A stretch of 64,000 nt of DNA from Psychrobacter sp. 4Bb (GTDB taxonomy: Bacteria > Pseudomonadota > Gammaproteobacteria > Pseudomonadales > Moraxellaceae). Each line of letters starts with the position of its first letter. The stretch's first letter is position 1. Shown one piece after another: positions 38,401 to 46,300 of this stretch. A program made the position numbers and the translations under genes. The notes below the pieces were generated by a model. The model was not told the origin of the DNA and ran no database searches. It saw only the letters and a program-made list of their open reading frames with translations. The DNA is taken from assembly GCF_002836735.1 (NCBI RefSeq), contig NZ_PJAS01000072.1, positions 1 to 64,000 on the forward strand, in the 5' to 3' direction.

Positions 38401-38963
38401 ATTGATTGAGCGTTATTTGGATTATATGAAGTACTTGGACTATCAGTGAAAGTTTCTAGATTTTGAGTGTTGTTGTTTTGAGAAGTTGCGTTTTGAGCAT
38501 TGGCATTTTGCGTGGACGAGTTTTTAGATCCTGACTTTGTCGAGTTAGGTTTCTTAATGCCCAAGCTCTGTTCGCTATAGTCGTCCAATACTGACTGATC
38601 GATGATGCCTTGTTCTACTGCTTTTTTTAGACGTAGCGCATCTAGAGCCATATCTAGCTGAGTATCGTCATCTGACAATGTAGTTGATTGCTTGATAGAT
38701 GCTTGATCATTCGCACTTTGACTATTGTTAGTCTGGTTACTAGCCATTTGACTGCTATCAATTTGCTCAGCAGCAGATGAGTTGGTGATAGCCGTATTAT
38801 TTGCATTATTAATGGTATCTGCCATTGCCGCAGGTGCCATACCGAACAAACTGGTCGCAAGCGCAGTGCACAATGCCGAACGTCTGAAATTTTTACGCGG
38901 CGCTGCTGGATATGTACTCAAACTATTACTATCGTTTTGGATTATGGCTGTGTCACGCTGCAT
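35445..38963 (-). CDS. tamA: Outer-membrane assembly factor TamA, enlarged
   Basis: TamA is a 16-stranded Omp85-family barrel with POTRA domains, partner of TamB. The 1172-residue protein is about twice the usual length. A signal peptide with a long n-region ends in MAPAAMAD. An Asn/Gln/Ser-rich region of about 320 residues follows, then POTRA domains from about residue 380. Inside the last POTRA an acidic low-complexity insert of about 175 residues (roughly 650-825) separates RYFNTVNVES from VPLYVFVYADKP. The barrel then begins at QVGLGYGTDTG and includes the Omp85 motif FFAGGDQSIRGYDY, and ends in HFFIGSPL. I chose the ATG at 38963, 7 bases after AAGGG; an ATG just before it and one 14 codons upstream are alternatives. 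Confidence 0.93.
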   Translation of the reverse strand: MQRDTAIIQNDSNSLSTYPAAPRKNFRRSALCTALATSLFGMAPAAMADTINNANNTAITNSSAAEQIDSSQMASNQTNNSQSANDQASIKQSTTLSDDDTQLDMALDALRLKKAVEQGIIDQSVLDDYSEQSLGIKKPNSTKSGSKNSSTQNANAQNATSQNNNTQNLETFTDSPSTSYNPNNAQSIASNDDLLQQATEIQQQGYQMMTPEQIDRELAAMDAQNAQDINSINISNNDSDFDAPIATLDDTTSPIGLDVELDATNLPAPSNLDTLGRNETTQEQASTAEGMSRPIEVSGAVSNEDVVSNEAIVKNENGLTTDDRSDELIAGTNVPANVEGTTTDIINPNDYLPDYQNDTQAVDQSIEQANRPRPRARNRGNIVTRLYNRFFNDGGVVALPNVETAIYLEQVSAEDSPNGKAQLIEADNDIQPMKNIKAALDDTSVQSVIDFTAALPRLRETAQNAAKAVGYYEVELRLTQPDRDTVNVVIEELGEPVLVDSRIIEIRGEGSEQEEFASLEADLPPQEGDIFNHRVYKSSKAALESLSNTYGYFDQYWLNKSVDIILPDNKADVSLVYNTGDRYEFDDVVFFTYDKETNTLTQDPDKLPVELSLLQQLYGFTPGEPFYRPAVTKFSNDLSATRYFNTVNVESILPPTDSSEAGTLAFDNAATEGNGTLDDDINNVDNDGVADLSSNDGAAASNVTASKEDTVNDNSDIGAESDNALSANSGETVNEADIAAIDFEADEATLDKLQAIRQKAERLSRLPNDRVLDEKDQEADNLLGKISDSISNVAQKIFPDEKSLIADENFVPPTLAGRKTPQDVAESKKVPLYVFVYADKPRDAQVGLGYGTDTGVRATAKIDYNLLNRQGYQAGAETEVSRISKNVAVYASRPWKHPLNDKLDARLTYEEEVIDQGEGNFDLSTTTLKAALARNIRSDTGWNRSYSVRYRLDELETGVDGAALDDLPIRFTSSNPKQRALLFGYGMNKTDTDNATNPTQGMRQYYSIEAGTDSAFSDTDMAIIRAGVSGIYSFGEDKKHQVLGSANAGYIWADDFYDVPYKLRFFAGGDQSIRGYDYESLSPLDKGYLTGGQVLAVGSAEYNYEFKPGFRGAFFTDVGNAYDKDFDTETKVGVGVGIRWASPVGMVRVDVAAGVTEESIPVRLHFFIGSPL

Positions 38964-39176
38964 CATTAGACCCTTGCATGCTCGAGTTGAAGGCTGCTTT
39001 ATCATCTTTACGTCCTATCAGCTCACGCGGCACAATCTTATCAACGATAACGATCGTCAAGTCTGACCGGTGAATAAACTTATAGCAGTTATCTGCAATT
39101 AATGGTTTACTACTTTCATTTCGTGACTGGTTATCTATAGTGTCGACTTTAGCACTGTATGTCTATCGCCTTGTAG

Positions 39177-39240
39177 GCCTACTAGTTTAGAGAAGGCTAC
39201 TAGTTTATAGATAGTGTTGATGAGTAGTAGCCTTTGTTTT
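39177..39240. repeat. Direct and inverted repeats upstream of LplT-like gene
   Basis: GCCTACTAGTTTA (39177-39189) recurs as GGCTACTAGTTTA (39196-39208), and AAGGCTACT (39193-39201) pairs with AGTAGCCTT (39226-39234), followed by TGTTTT. The gap of 525 bases between divergent tamA and the MFS gene holds no other recognisable feature. Confidence 0.55.
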
Positions 39241-39488
39241 CACTACTATTTATACCCTAAAACGCAATCACATAAAATTTATAAATCATAACTTAGTTAA
39301 ATATCGAATCATAGCATTGACTGCATGTATTTTCACCGAAGCCTTGCTATTATACGGCTTAATATTGATAAAACCTATGCTATATCTTGATATAGTTTTT
39401 AATAAAATTGACGATTATTATCATAAAAAAATTGTCGTTCAGCGCCGCTATTTTCTCTATCAGTCGCGATTTATCTGTAGGAATGTCC

Positions 39489-40820
39489 ATGTCCAACCAG
39501 TTTCAGTTATTCAAGCGCCGTCGTTTTAGCGCTATGTTTTTCACCCAGTTTTTGGGCGCATTCAATGACAATATTTTTAAGCAGGCGCTCATACTGGTGC
39601 TCACTTATACTGCCGCCAGTAAATTAGGCGTAGAGGTCAGCATCCTTAATAACTTGGCCGCCATGTTATTCATCCTGCCCTATTTTTTGTTTTCTGCTTT
39701 GGCAGGACAGATTGCTGATAAGTATGAAAAGTCAAAGCTCACGCAGTTTATCAAACTTCTTGAGCTGGTCATCATGGCGGTTGCCGCAGTCGGCTTTGTC
39801 TTTGAATGGTATGCACTGCTATTTGTCGCGTTATTTTTGATGGGTACACATTCGACTTTCTTTGGACCGATTAAATACGCTTATCTGCCGCAAGCGATGA
39901 AAGAAGATGAACTGGTCGGCGCCAACGGCCTTTTTCAGATGGGTACGTCGCTGGCTATTTTAGTCGGGATGATTGTCGCTGGTATTTTGACTCAACTATC
40001 ACAATCCCTGTATTGGATTAGTGCCACAGTGTTGGTTGTCGCTGTTTTAGGATATCTAGCTGCGCGCTATATCCCTACTATGCCAGCGATGCAGCCTGAC
40101 CTAAAGATTAACTGGAATATCATTACCACCAGCTTAGCCACTGTACGTTACTTATACTCCTTGCCTTTTTTGTTCTTTATCATTCTTGGCAACAGCTGGT
40201 TTTGGTTTTATGGGGCGACGTTTTTGACCCAAGTGCCAGAGTTCAGTAAGGTGATTTTGCTTGGTGATGAGTCAGTTGTTATTTTCTTACTCACATTGTT
40301 TTCTGTTGGTGTGTCAATCGGTTCGGTACTGTGCAAAACATTGACCAAAAATAAAGTTAGCTTGCGTCTATTACCATTCGGTATTGCTGGATTAAGTATC
40401 TTTGCTATTGATTTGTATTTTTCACTTTCAGGTTTAGATATAAATGTGAATAATGACACATTACTTGGCATCGGTGATTTGTTTAACATAAGTGGTAGCT
40501 GGCGAGTGTTCGCGGATTTGTTCTTATTAGGATTTAGCGGTGGTTTGTATATCGTACCGCTATATGCTTCTATGCAAGCCTACGCACCTAAGAGTCATCG
40601 AGCACGTATTGTTGGCGCAAACAACATTTTTAACGCGATATTTATGGTTACTTCAGCAATTTTTGCGATTGTTATCTTGAATGTTTTAGGGTTTACGCTG
40701 CCGCAGCTATTTTTGGTGACAGGGCTATTGAATATCGTGTTTGGTGCATTTTTATACATCAAACTCAATAAACATATTAAGCATGCCGTTATCCAAACTA
40801 ACGATGGTATAGCACCGTAA
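39489..40820 (+). CDS. MFS transporter, LplT-like
   Basis: A 443-residue major-facilitator protein with about 12 membrane segments. The opening FFTQFLGAFNDNIFKQAL and the loop GQIADKYEKSKL, plus STFFGPIKYAYLPQ and NGLFQMGTSLAILVGM, are typical of the lysophospholipid transporter LplT group that flips lysophosphatidylethanolamine for reacylation. In many bacteria the carrier is followed by or fused to the acyltransferase Aas; neither is here. I start it at the ATG at 39489, 6 bases after AGGA (39479-39482), giving MSNQFQLFKRRRF; an upstream in-frame ATG lacks a site. Function is inferred from the family. Confidence 0.82.
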   Translation: MSNQFQLFKRRRFSAMFFTQFLGAFNDNIFKQALILVLTYTAASKLGVEVSILNNLAAMLFILPYFLFSALAGQIADKYEKSKLTQFIKLLELVIMAVAAVGFVFEWYALLFVALFLMGTHSTFFGPIKYAYLPQAMKEDELVGANGLFQMGTSLAILVGMIVAGILTQLSQSLYWISATVLVVAVLGYLAARYIPTMPAMQPDLKINWNIITTSLATVRYLYSLPFLFFIILGNSWFWFYGATFLTQVPEFSKVILLGDESVVIFLLTLFSVGVSIGSVLCKTLTKNKVSLRLLPFGIAGLSIFAIDLYFSLSGLDINVNNDTLLGIGDLFNISGSWRVFADLFLLGFSGGLYIVPLYASMQAYAPKSHRARIVGANNIFNAIFMVTSAIFAIVILNVLGFTLPQLFLVTGLLNIVFGAFLYIKLNKHIKHAVIQTNDGIAP

Positions 40821-41066
40821 ATATGGTTAGCGCCGTAAATAAGTTCAGTTCCATAGATACAGTCTAATGTTGGGCTGATGACTTCGTTGCTTTTATTGCT
40901 ATAGCAACCTACGAACTATCTATAGGTTATTTATAAGCTATCTAGACAATAATATTCGAGCCGATAATTTGGATTGTTTGTTATAGTAATACGCATCATG
41001 CCGTTGCGTTTAAACGGTAATACATTTTATTTTATTGACAGTTTTTAACACCATCAGGAGTGAGTT

Positions 41067-41711
41067 ATGACCCTGCGTCCTTTATCTAAAATTGACCAGT
41101 TGTTACTTGGGGTCGATAAGGCATTACGAGCTGTCGTGCCACATTCCAATCCAAGCACGCGGCCGTTGCCCGTCAGTAGCGATGAGATTCCTGAGCTGAC
41201 CATCACAGAGGCGCGGCACGTCTCAGGTCTTATGCGTATCAATCATACAGGTGAAGTATGTGCGCAAGGTCTATACCATGGCCAAGCGTTTGCCGCAAAA
41301 GATAGTGGTGTCAAACAAGCCATGCAACAATCGGCCGAAGAAGAAGTCGATCATTTGGTCTGGTGCGAGACTCGTCTAAGCGAACTTGGTAGCCATGCTA
41401 GCGTATTTACGCCGCTTTGGTACGGTATGTCTTTTGGACTCGGTGCAGTCGCAGGCGCGATCTCAAACGAGTTTAGTCTAGGGTTTGTAGCGGAGACAGA
41501 AGCTCAGGTCAGCGAGCATCTACAGGATCATATCAAGCAATTACCTGAACATGATCAGCGCTCAAAAGAAATACTGGCACAAATGGATAAAGAGGAGCTG
41601 CACCATCGTGAGCTAGCACTTGCAAGTGGCGGCGCTGCCCTGTCTCCCCCAGTACGTCGGACCATGCGATGGATGGCAAATCGCATGAAAGATACCGCTT
41701 ATCATTTATAG
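41067..41711 (+). CDS. coq7: Demethoxyubiquinone hydroxylase Coq7
   Basis: Coq7 is a di-iron monooxygenase that hydroxylates demethoxyubiquinone in ubiquinone synthesis, acting as the O2-dependent alternative to UbiF. The 214-residue protein has a short basic N-terminal part and then the ferritin-like core: RINHTGEVCAQGLYHGQ, EEEVDHLVWCETRL, FVAETEAQVSEHLQDH and KEELHHREL supply the Glu and His ligands. An AGGAG site lies 7 bases before the ATG. It has no ubiquinone-pathway partner in the window. The gap to the next gene (236 bases) shows no clear terminator. Confidence 0.95.
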   Translation: MTLRPLSKIDQLLLGVDKALRAVVPHSNPSTRPLPVSSDEIPELTITEARHVSGLMRINHTGEVCAQGLYHGQAFAAKDSGVKQAMQQSAEEEVDHLVWCETRLSELGSHASVFTPLWYGMSFGLGAVAGAISNEFSLGFVAETEAQVSEHLQDHIKQLPEHDQRSKEILAQMDKEELHHRELALASGGAALSPPVRRTMRWMANRMKDTAYHL

Positions 41712-41947
41712 CTTATGGTTACAGGTACTGTGGTTAGTTGCTGCTATTGACTTTGTTACTCATCAACGTCTGCACAGATTTACGTAAGTTTGCTTAATTC
41801 TAGCGATTAACAATCCTACCACAGATAGCGTAAAGCTTAATTTGCTACGGTATTAAAAATTTGTACGATTTTGCAGCAATACGCTATTTATATTACCGTC
41901 CAATCAATGAATAACAACCAAATAAATTAAACAAGGTAACGATTTTT

Positions 41948-43072
41948 ATGAAAGCGATTCTCTCTAGTAGCCACTCTATTAAGTCACCAAAGTTTGCAAC
42001 GTTGACCGTCATGGCTGCAACCTGTGCCATGCTATTATCTGCACCTGTGAATGCAGCAGAAACTGATGCCACTGCAACAGCTGTACCTAGTGCGATGGAC
42101 TCAAGCAAACGTGTGATTCGTCTTGCTCGTCCTAATGCAACTATCAGTCCTGCTCAAGCCAATGCCGCACAAACAAGCTTGCCAGCAACACCTACAAGCA
42201 ACAGCCAGCCGACTAATGCGCAAACAACTAACATGCAACTAAGCGGCACTCTGCAAAACAATGCCTCTGTTAGCACTGCTCAGCCTCAAACACCGCAAAT
42301 GATGTCGCCTGCTGCTGCACCTGTCATGAACGGCACTACTCGCGTTTACGAGCCTGGTCCAATGACAGCTACCGGTATCGACTTGCGTAGCGGACAACTT
42401 CCGAATATTCCTACACCGCAAGTACAATTATCAGATATGAGCTTTGTCAAAACTGTACTAATTCCACAACAAAAAGGGCTAGGTACTGATAAGCTTGATG
42501 TCAGTTTATTAGATGACTTCATCGCTGACGTATCCCCTAACGCGCGTCACTATCCACCAAACTTCCCTAACCGCTCACAGCGCCATTACACACGTGAGAA
42601 AATCAAAGTATTAGCTGATTGGATCGAGCCATATGCTAAGTCGCCAAATGCTTCTTATGATGTGTTGCTTCGTGCTGCTAAGCTAAACGGCATGGGTCGC
42701 AATCTAGATTTGGGTTCAGACTACACGGTACGTGGTGGTCAGTATGTCGATCGCGCTATCAAGCTGCAACCTGATAGTGGTGAGGCTAACTTCCTATACG
42801 GCATGATGCTATCAGAAGGTGGCGGCTTCAAAGAAGGTCAAAAATATCTAGACCGAGCTGTCGCTTTAGGGTACACCGAAGCAGAACAAAGCTTAGCACA
42901 GTCAGATTTACTTAGTGACCGCCGTGCTAATGCGTTAGAACGCTTACGTCGTCTTGAAGGGCAATACCCTAACAACACTGTCATTCCTCAACAAATCAAA
43001 CTCGTTGAAGAAGGTAAGTTCTACATTTGGGATATTCCTGCCCCTGACATCAGTGTAAAACCAGGTGCATAG
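41948..43072 (+). CDS. Exported tetratricopeptide-like protein
   Basis: A 374-residue protein with a Sec signal peptide (hydrophobic FATLTVMAATCAMLLSA, cleavage after VNA). A Gln/Asn/Thr/Pro-rich linker occupies roughly residues 40-140. The C-terminal half is helical and repeat-like: YDVLLRAAKLNGMGRN, VDRAIKLQPDSGEANFLYGM, GQKYLDRAVALGYTEA and ANALERLRRLEGQYP fit TPR or Sel1-type repeats that bind other proteins. The location is probably periplasmic. I recognise no specific ortholog name. It has its own terminator and is followed by the lipase-like gene; the weak RBS (AAGG 11 bases upstream) is the best available. Confidence 0.7.
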   Translation: MKAILSSSHSIKSPKFATLTVMAATCAMLLSAPVNAAETDATATAVPSAMDSSKRVIRLARPNATISPAQANAAQTSLPATPTSNSQPTNAQTTNMQLSGTLQNNASVSTAQPQTPQMMSPAAAPVMNGTTRVYEPGPMTATGIDLRSGQLPNIPTPQVQLSDMSFVKTVLIPQQKGLGTDKLDVSLLDDFIADVSPNARHYPPNFPNRSQRHYTREKIKVLADWIEPYAKSPNASYDVLLRAAKLNGMGRNLDLGSDYTVRGGQYVDRAIKLQPDSGEANFLYGMMLSEGGGFKEGQKYLDRAVALGYTEAEQSLAQSDLLSDRRANALERLRRLEGQYPNNTVIPQQIKLVEEGKFYIWDIPAPDISVKPGA

Positions 43073-43185
43073 ATATTCTGTACTTGTTGAGATTAGCTAT
43101 TGAGGGGTTGATTCATAAGATATTTGTTTAATAAGACCCTCAATAGATAAATCTTTAATAAATAATCTAAGCTTCACATACCAAG

Positions 43186-43222
43186 CGCTTTTGTTTTATA
43201 TATAAGACAAAAGCGTTTTTTT
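43186..43222 (+). terminator. Terminator after the TPR-like gene
   Basis: CGCTTTTGT (43186-43194) pairs with ACAAAAGCG (43207-43215), extended by further A-T and one G-T pair inside, and is followed by seven T's. It lies about 110 bases past the stop. Confidence 0.9.
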
Positions 43223-43367
43223 CGACTAGCAGAAACCCTTTCGTTTTAAAACACACCTTTGTAGAACTGCAAATGAATAGTCTAACGCCAAAAGTTGCGC
43301 TACACTCATTATCAACTGCTACTTTCATTATTGATATTCTCATAACTACCGTTTATTGGACTGACTT

Positions 43368-45845
43368 ATGACTTTCGCTGGCTTTAGCAAACAGACAGTA
43401 ATGCATACTAATAAAAAAAACCTGCCCATTACTTCACTTATGCTTTTGGCGGCAACAGTATTGCTACCAGCGTGTAGTACAGTGACGGTCGATAAACAAG
43501 CCTCGGCCAAGACTATCTCAGCGCAGCGCGGCAATATCGTCACTGACAATGCGCTAAGCAGCGACACAGCATCTGCTTTATTATCAGCAGGACTGAATGA
43601 GCAAGCCTGTATGCAGCAATTTGACTTATGCTTGACTCAGCTCTCTGACAGTATGCTTAACAGGCACTATCGCCCTGCTTTGGCTATTTTTGCAGAACTG
43701 CACTATGCAAAAGCGCGTCAACTATCTGATTCGAAAAACTGTCGTAATGCACTGGCACGCCCGCCACTTGATCCGTATTACGCCAATGCGCCTTTAAGTG
43801 ATGATGACGCCAAAACGCAGCAAAAAGAGACTGACCTGTGCTTAACCGATTATCAAGCAAGGTTGTTTGATGCCGTCAAATACAGCTACACCTATCTGTT
43901 TTATGACAGTTTGACCCATGACTTTGAAGGTGCAGAGCAAAATAGCAATAGCCATCGTGCGCAAAACCGTATTCCGAATGACAATGATATCCAAACCCAA
44001 GATATTTATAACGCTGCTAGCAATGACGTTATTACTCAAATTTATCAATCGACTGAAAACGCCAATAAATTGATGGGTGATACGACAGTAGAGTATTTGC
44101 CAATAACCTCTACCAAGCGTGACAACACGGATGAAGCAGCGATTGCCAATCGACCTCCACTAAAGGGCAAAGCGACAGACCAAGTCAAAGTCATGAAAGT
44201 GACCGTAAATGACTATAACCTTGATATTTATTTGCCCAACGAAAACAACTATCTGCAAAACGCTCATAAACAAGCTTCCGCTTTGGCAGACTTATCATCC
44301 ACTTATGAGCTACGACTCTCCGGTCTCAATTCCGTGAGTAAGCGCCCTGGTTTGGGCATCAGTTTGGTAGCGTCATTGGATGATCGCTATACCACCACAA
44401 TCCGTCAGTTACTGGTCGCCTCCTTATCTGGTCGACTAACAAATGAGAATAAAAACACCGACGATAGCGAGCCAAGCTCTCGTATTTATCCGACGGGACA
44501 TCTTTTACTAACTGGATTGATTAAGCCAGATGGCGATAGCGTATTAGATGCGCTAGGCAGTCGTAAGCTTGATATTCATTTATACAATCCGTACCAAACC
44601 GAATCCGTCGATATTCTCAATGATGACTACCCACTGGCAGCCAACTTTTCGGCGGGATATGGCTTATGGCTATCAGAAAATCAGTTAGATGGTGTGGGTT
44701 ATTTAAACTTAATTACTCGCCAGCCAGACGCTCAGCTGCCCAAACTCTTCATGCTTGAGCCTTATGATCCTGATAAGCGCGTATTGATTATGTTGCATGG
44801 GCTAGCCTCTAGTCCGGCCACTTGGGTCAATCTGACCAACGATATTCTTAATGATGACAAGCTGCGTGATAATTACCAAGTTTGGCAAATATTTTATCCA
44901 ACCAATCTGCCTATTTTAGAAAATCGTTATCAGATTCAGCAGTTAATCAACAGCACCTACCAGCAGACTGATCCCAATGGACAAAATCGTGCCAGTCAAA
45001 ACAGTGTGATTATCAGTCATAGTATGGGTGCCATTATCGCTCGCATGATGCTATCTGATGAAAATTTAGTCGATGATTTAGATAAACTTAACGACAAAGA
45101 CATCCTCTCTAGCAATGAGAAACAGCAAATCCGTAACGCGCTCAAGACTTCTTTTGGCGAAGATGAATTAAAGGAGCGTTTTGAGCTACAGGCGTTGCCG
45201 CAAGTAGACACTGCTGTTTTTCTATCTGCACCTTTCCGTGGTACCGATTATGCAGATCGTTGGTTTACCCGTGCACTACGCCGCATCGTTTACTTACCTG
45301 TAGGTCTGGTCAAGACATTCACGGATAACTTAGCGACTATTGCCACACAAGGCGATTTGGCGCAAAACCCACTAGGAGCATTGTATTTGCAGAATGGTGC
45401 CAGCCAGTTAAGTGATAAGTCTTCTTTTATAGAGTTAACCAAAGACATCACTATTAATGAGCGTATCACTTATCATTCAATCATTGCCAATAACGATGCC
45501 GATATCACTAAAGGGTTGGCACAAACACAACCAAATGGTGCCAAAATTGATTTGTCGCAAGCGGTAGAAGACAATGCTGGAAATGAAACGGCGAGCGTTG
45601 ATGTGAGCGATAATACTGAGACATCACAGCTACCACCTGAGCCGCTTGTTGCTGCTGTAACGGTCAATGATGATATCAGTCAAGCACTGACTGAGCGTTT
45701 ATCAGATGGTATCGTTCCTTATAATAGTGCCCATCTCGATGGTGCCGCATCTGAGACAATTATCAATGGTGGTCATAGTATCCAGACCAATCCACAGACC
45801 ATTTTGACGTTGCGAAGAATTTTGCACAAGCAGCTACAAGAATGA
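43368..45845 (+). CDS. Alpha/beta-hydrolase lipoprotein, lipase-like
   Basis: An 825-residue lipoprotein with a C-terminal alpha/beta-hydrolase domain. The lipobox LLPAC gives lipidation at C36; starting at the inner ATG (43401) would give a standard 25-residue lipoprotein signal. The hydrolase part begins at VLIMLHGLASSP, the oxyanion HG motif; the nucleophile elbow is SHSMG with S552, and the catalytic His is probably in GGHSIQTN near the end. The roughly 400-residue region before the hydrolase domain has no family I can name and includes an internal Asp/Asn-rich stretch. Substrate unknown; a lipase, esterase or acyltransferase acting at the envelope is the likeliest class. It stands alone in its transcription direction. 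Confidence 0.78.
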   Translation: MTFAGFSKQTVMHTNKKNLPITSLMLLAATVLLPACSTVTVDKQASAKTISAQRGNIVTDNALSSDTASALLSAGLNEQACMQQFDLCLTQLSDSMLNRHYRPALAIFAELHYAKARQLSDSKNCRNALARPPLDPYYANAPLSDDDAKTQQKETDLCLTDYQARLFDAVKYSYTYLFYDSLTHDFEGAEQNSNSHRAQNRIPNDNDIQTQDIYNAASNDVITQIYQSTENANKLMGDTTVEYLPITSTKRDNTDEAAIANRPPLKGKATDQVKVMKVTVNDYNLDIYLPNENNYLQNAHKQASALADLSSTYELRLSGLNSVSKRPGLGISLVASLDDRYTTTIRQLLVASLSGRLTNENKNTDDSEPSSRIYPTGHLLLTGLIKPDGDSVLDALGSRKLDIHLYNPYQTESVDILNDDYPLAANFSAGYGLWLSENQLDGVGYLNLITRQPDAQLPKLFMLEPYDPDKRVLIMLHGLASSPATWVNLTNDILNDDKLRDNYQVWQIFYPTNLPILENRYQIQQLINSTYQQTDPNGQNRASQNSVIISHSMGAIIARMMLSDENLVDDLDKLNDKDILSSNEKQQIRNALKTSFGEDELKERFELQALPQVDTAVFLSAPFRGTDYADRWFTRALRRIVYLPVGLVKTFTDNLATIATQGDLAQNPLGALYLQNGASQLSDKSSFIELTKDITINERITYHSIIANNDADITKGLAQTQPNGAKIDLSQAVEDNAGNETASVDVSDNTETSQLPPEPLVAAVTVNDDISQALTERLSDGIVPYNSAHLDGAASETIINGGHSIQTNPQTILTLRRILHKQLQE

Positions 45846-46300
45846 TGTAGATTTTTGTTATTTCACGAGGTTTTTGGCGTATAAATCGTAACCTTTAAAT
45901 ATTAGTTCTAGGTTTCAAATAAGCAGTATGTTCACGCGTACTACTTTGTTTTTAATAATATTAATTTTATTTTTCAATGTTTGAATTATGTTATTTTGAT
46001 GACTCTTAGGTCTGCAACTGACAGATTGGGTTGCTTGCGTGTATATCTAGGTGAGCGCATAATATATCTATAGCACATGACAGTAATATGTAAATTTATA
46101 AGGACATAAATTATTCAATTCAGCTAAACAGTGAATCGCAAAATTAGCCACAATTTATACCTAATGTTGCTAAGATTTTGTATCACTAAGAGCCATTGCC
46201 CGTAATCATTGTCACCTTGATCGATGGATAGTTACGGACAGTTACTTGAGCGTTGTATGGAAGTCAGCGCTATTCAGCTAACAGATGAGAGTAACCGTTT
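45846..46300. other. Non-coding region upstream of cydA
   Basis: 455 bases, AT-rich on the left. No gene, clear terminator for the preceding gene, or TTGAT-N4-ATCAA site for FNR/ANR was found. It must hold the cydAB promoter, but I cannot place it. Confidence 0.4.

Noticed and set aside
40896..40907. 12-bp palindrome TTGCTATAGCAA between the LplT-like gene and coq7
   Set aside because: Short, single, with no loop for RNA pairing and no promoter elements nearby; could be chance.
41054..41242. Minus-strand open frame opposite the start of coq7
   Set aside because: Antisense shadow of coq7, whose di-iron motifs and RBS are clear.
45846..46300. FNR/ANR or ArcA site upstream of cydA
   Set aside because: I searched for TTGAT-N4-ATCAA and found only half-matches.
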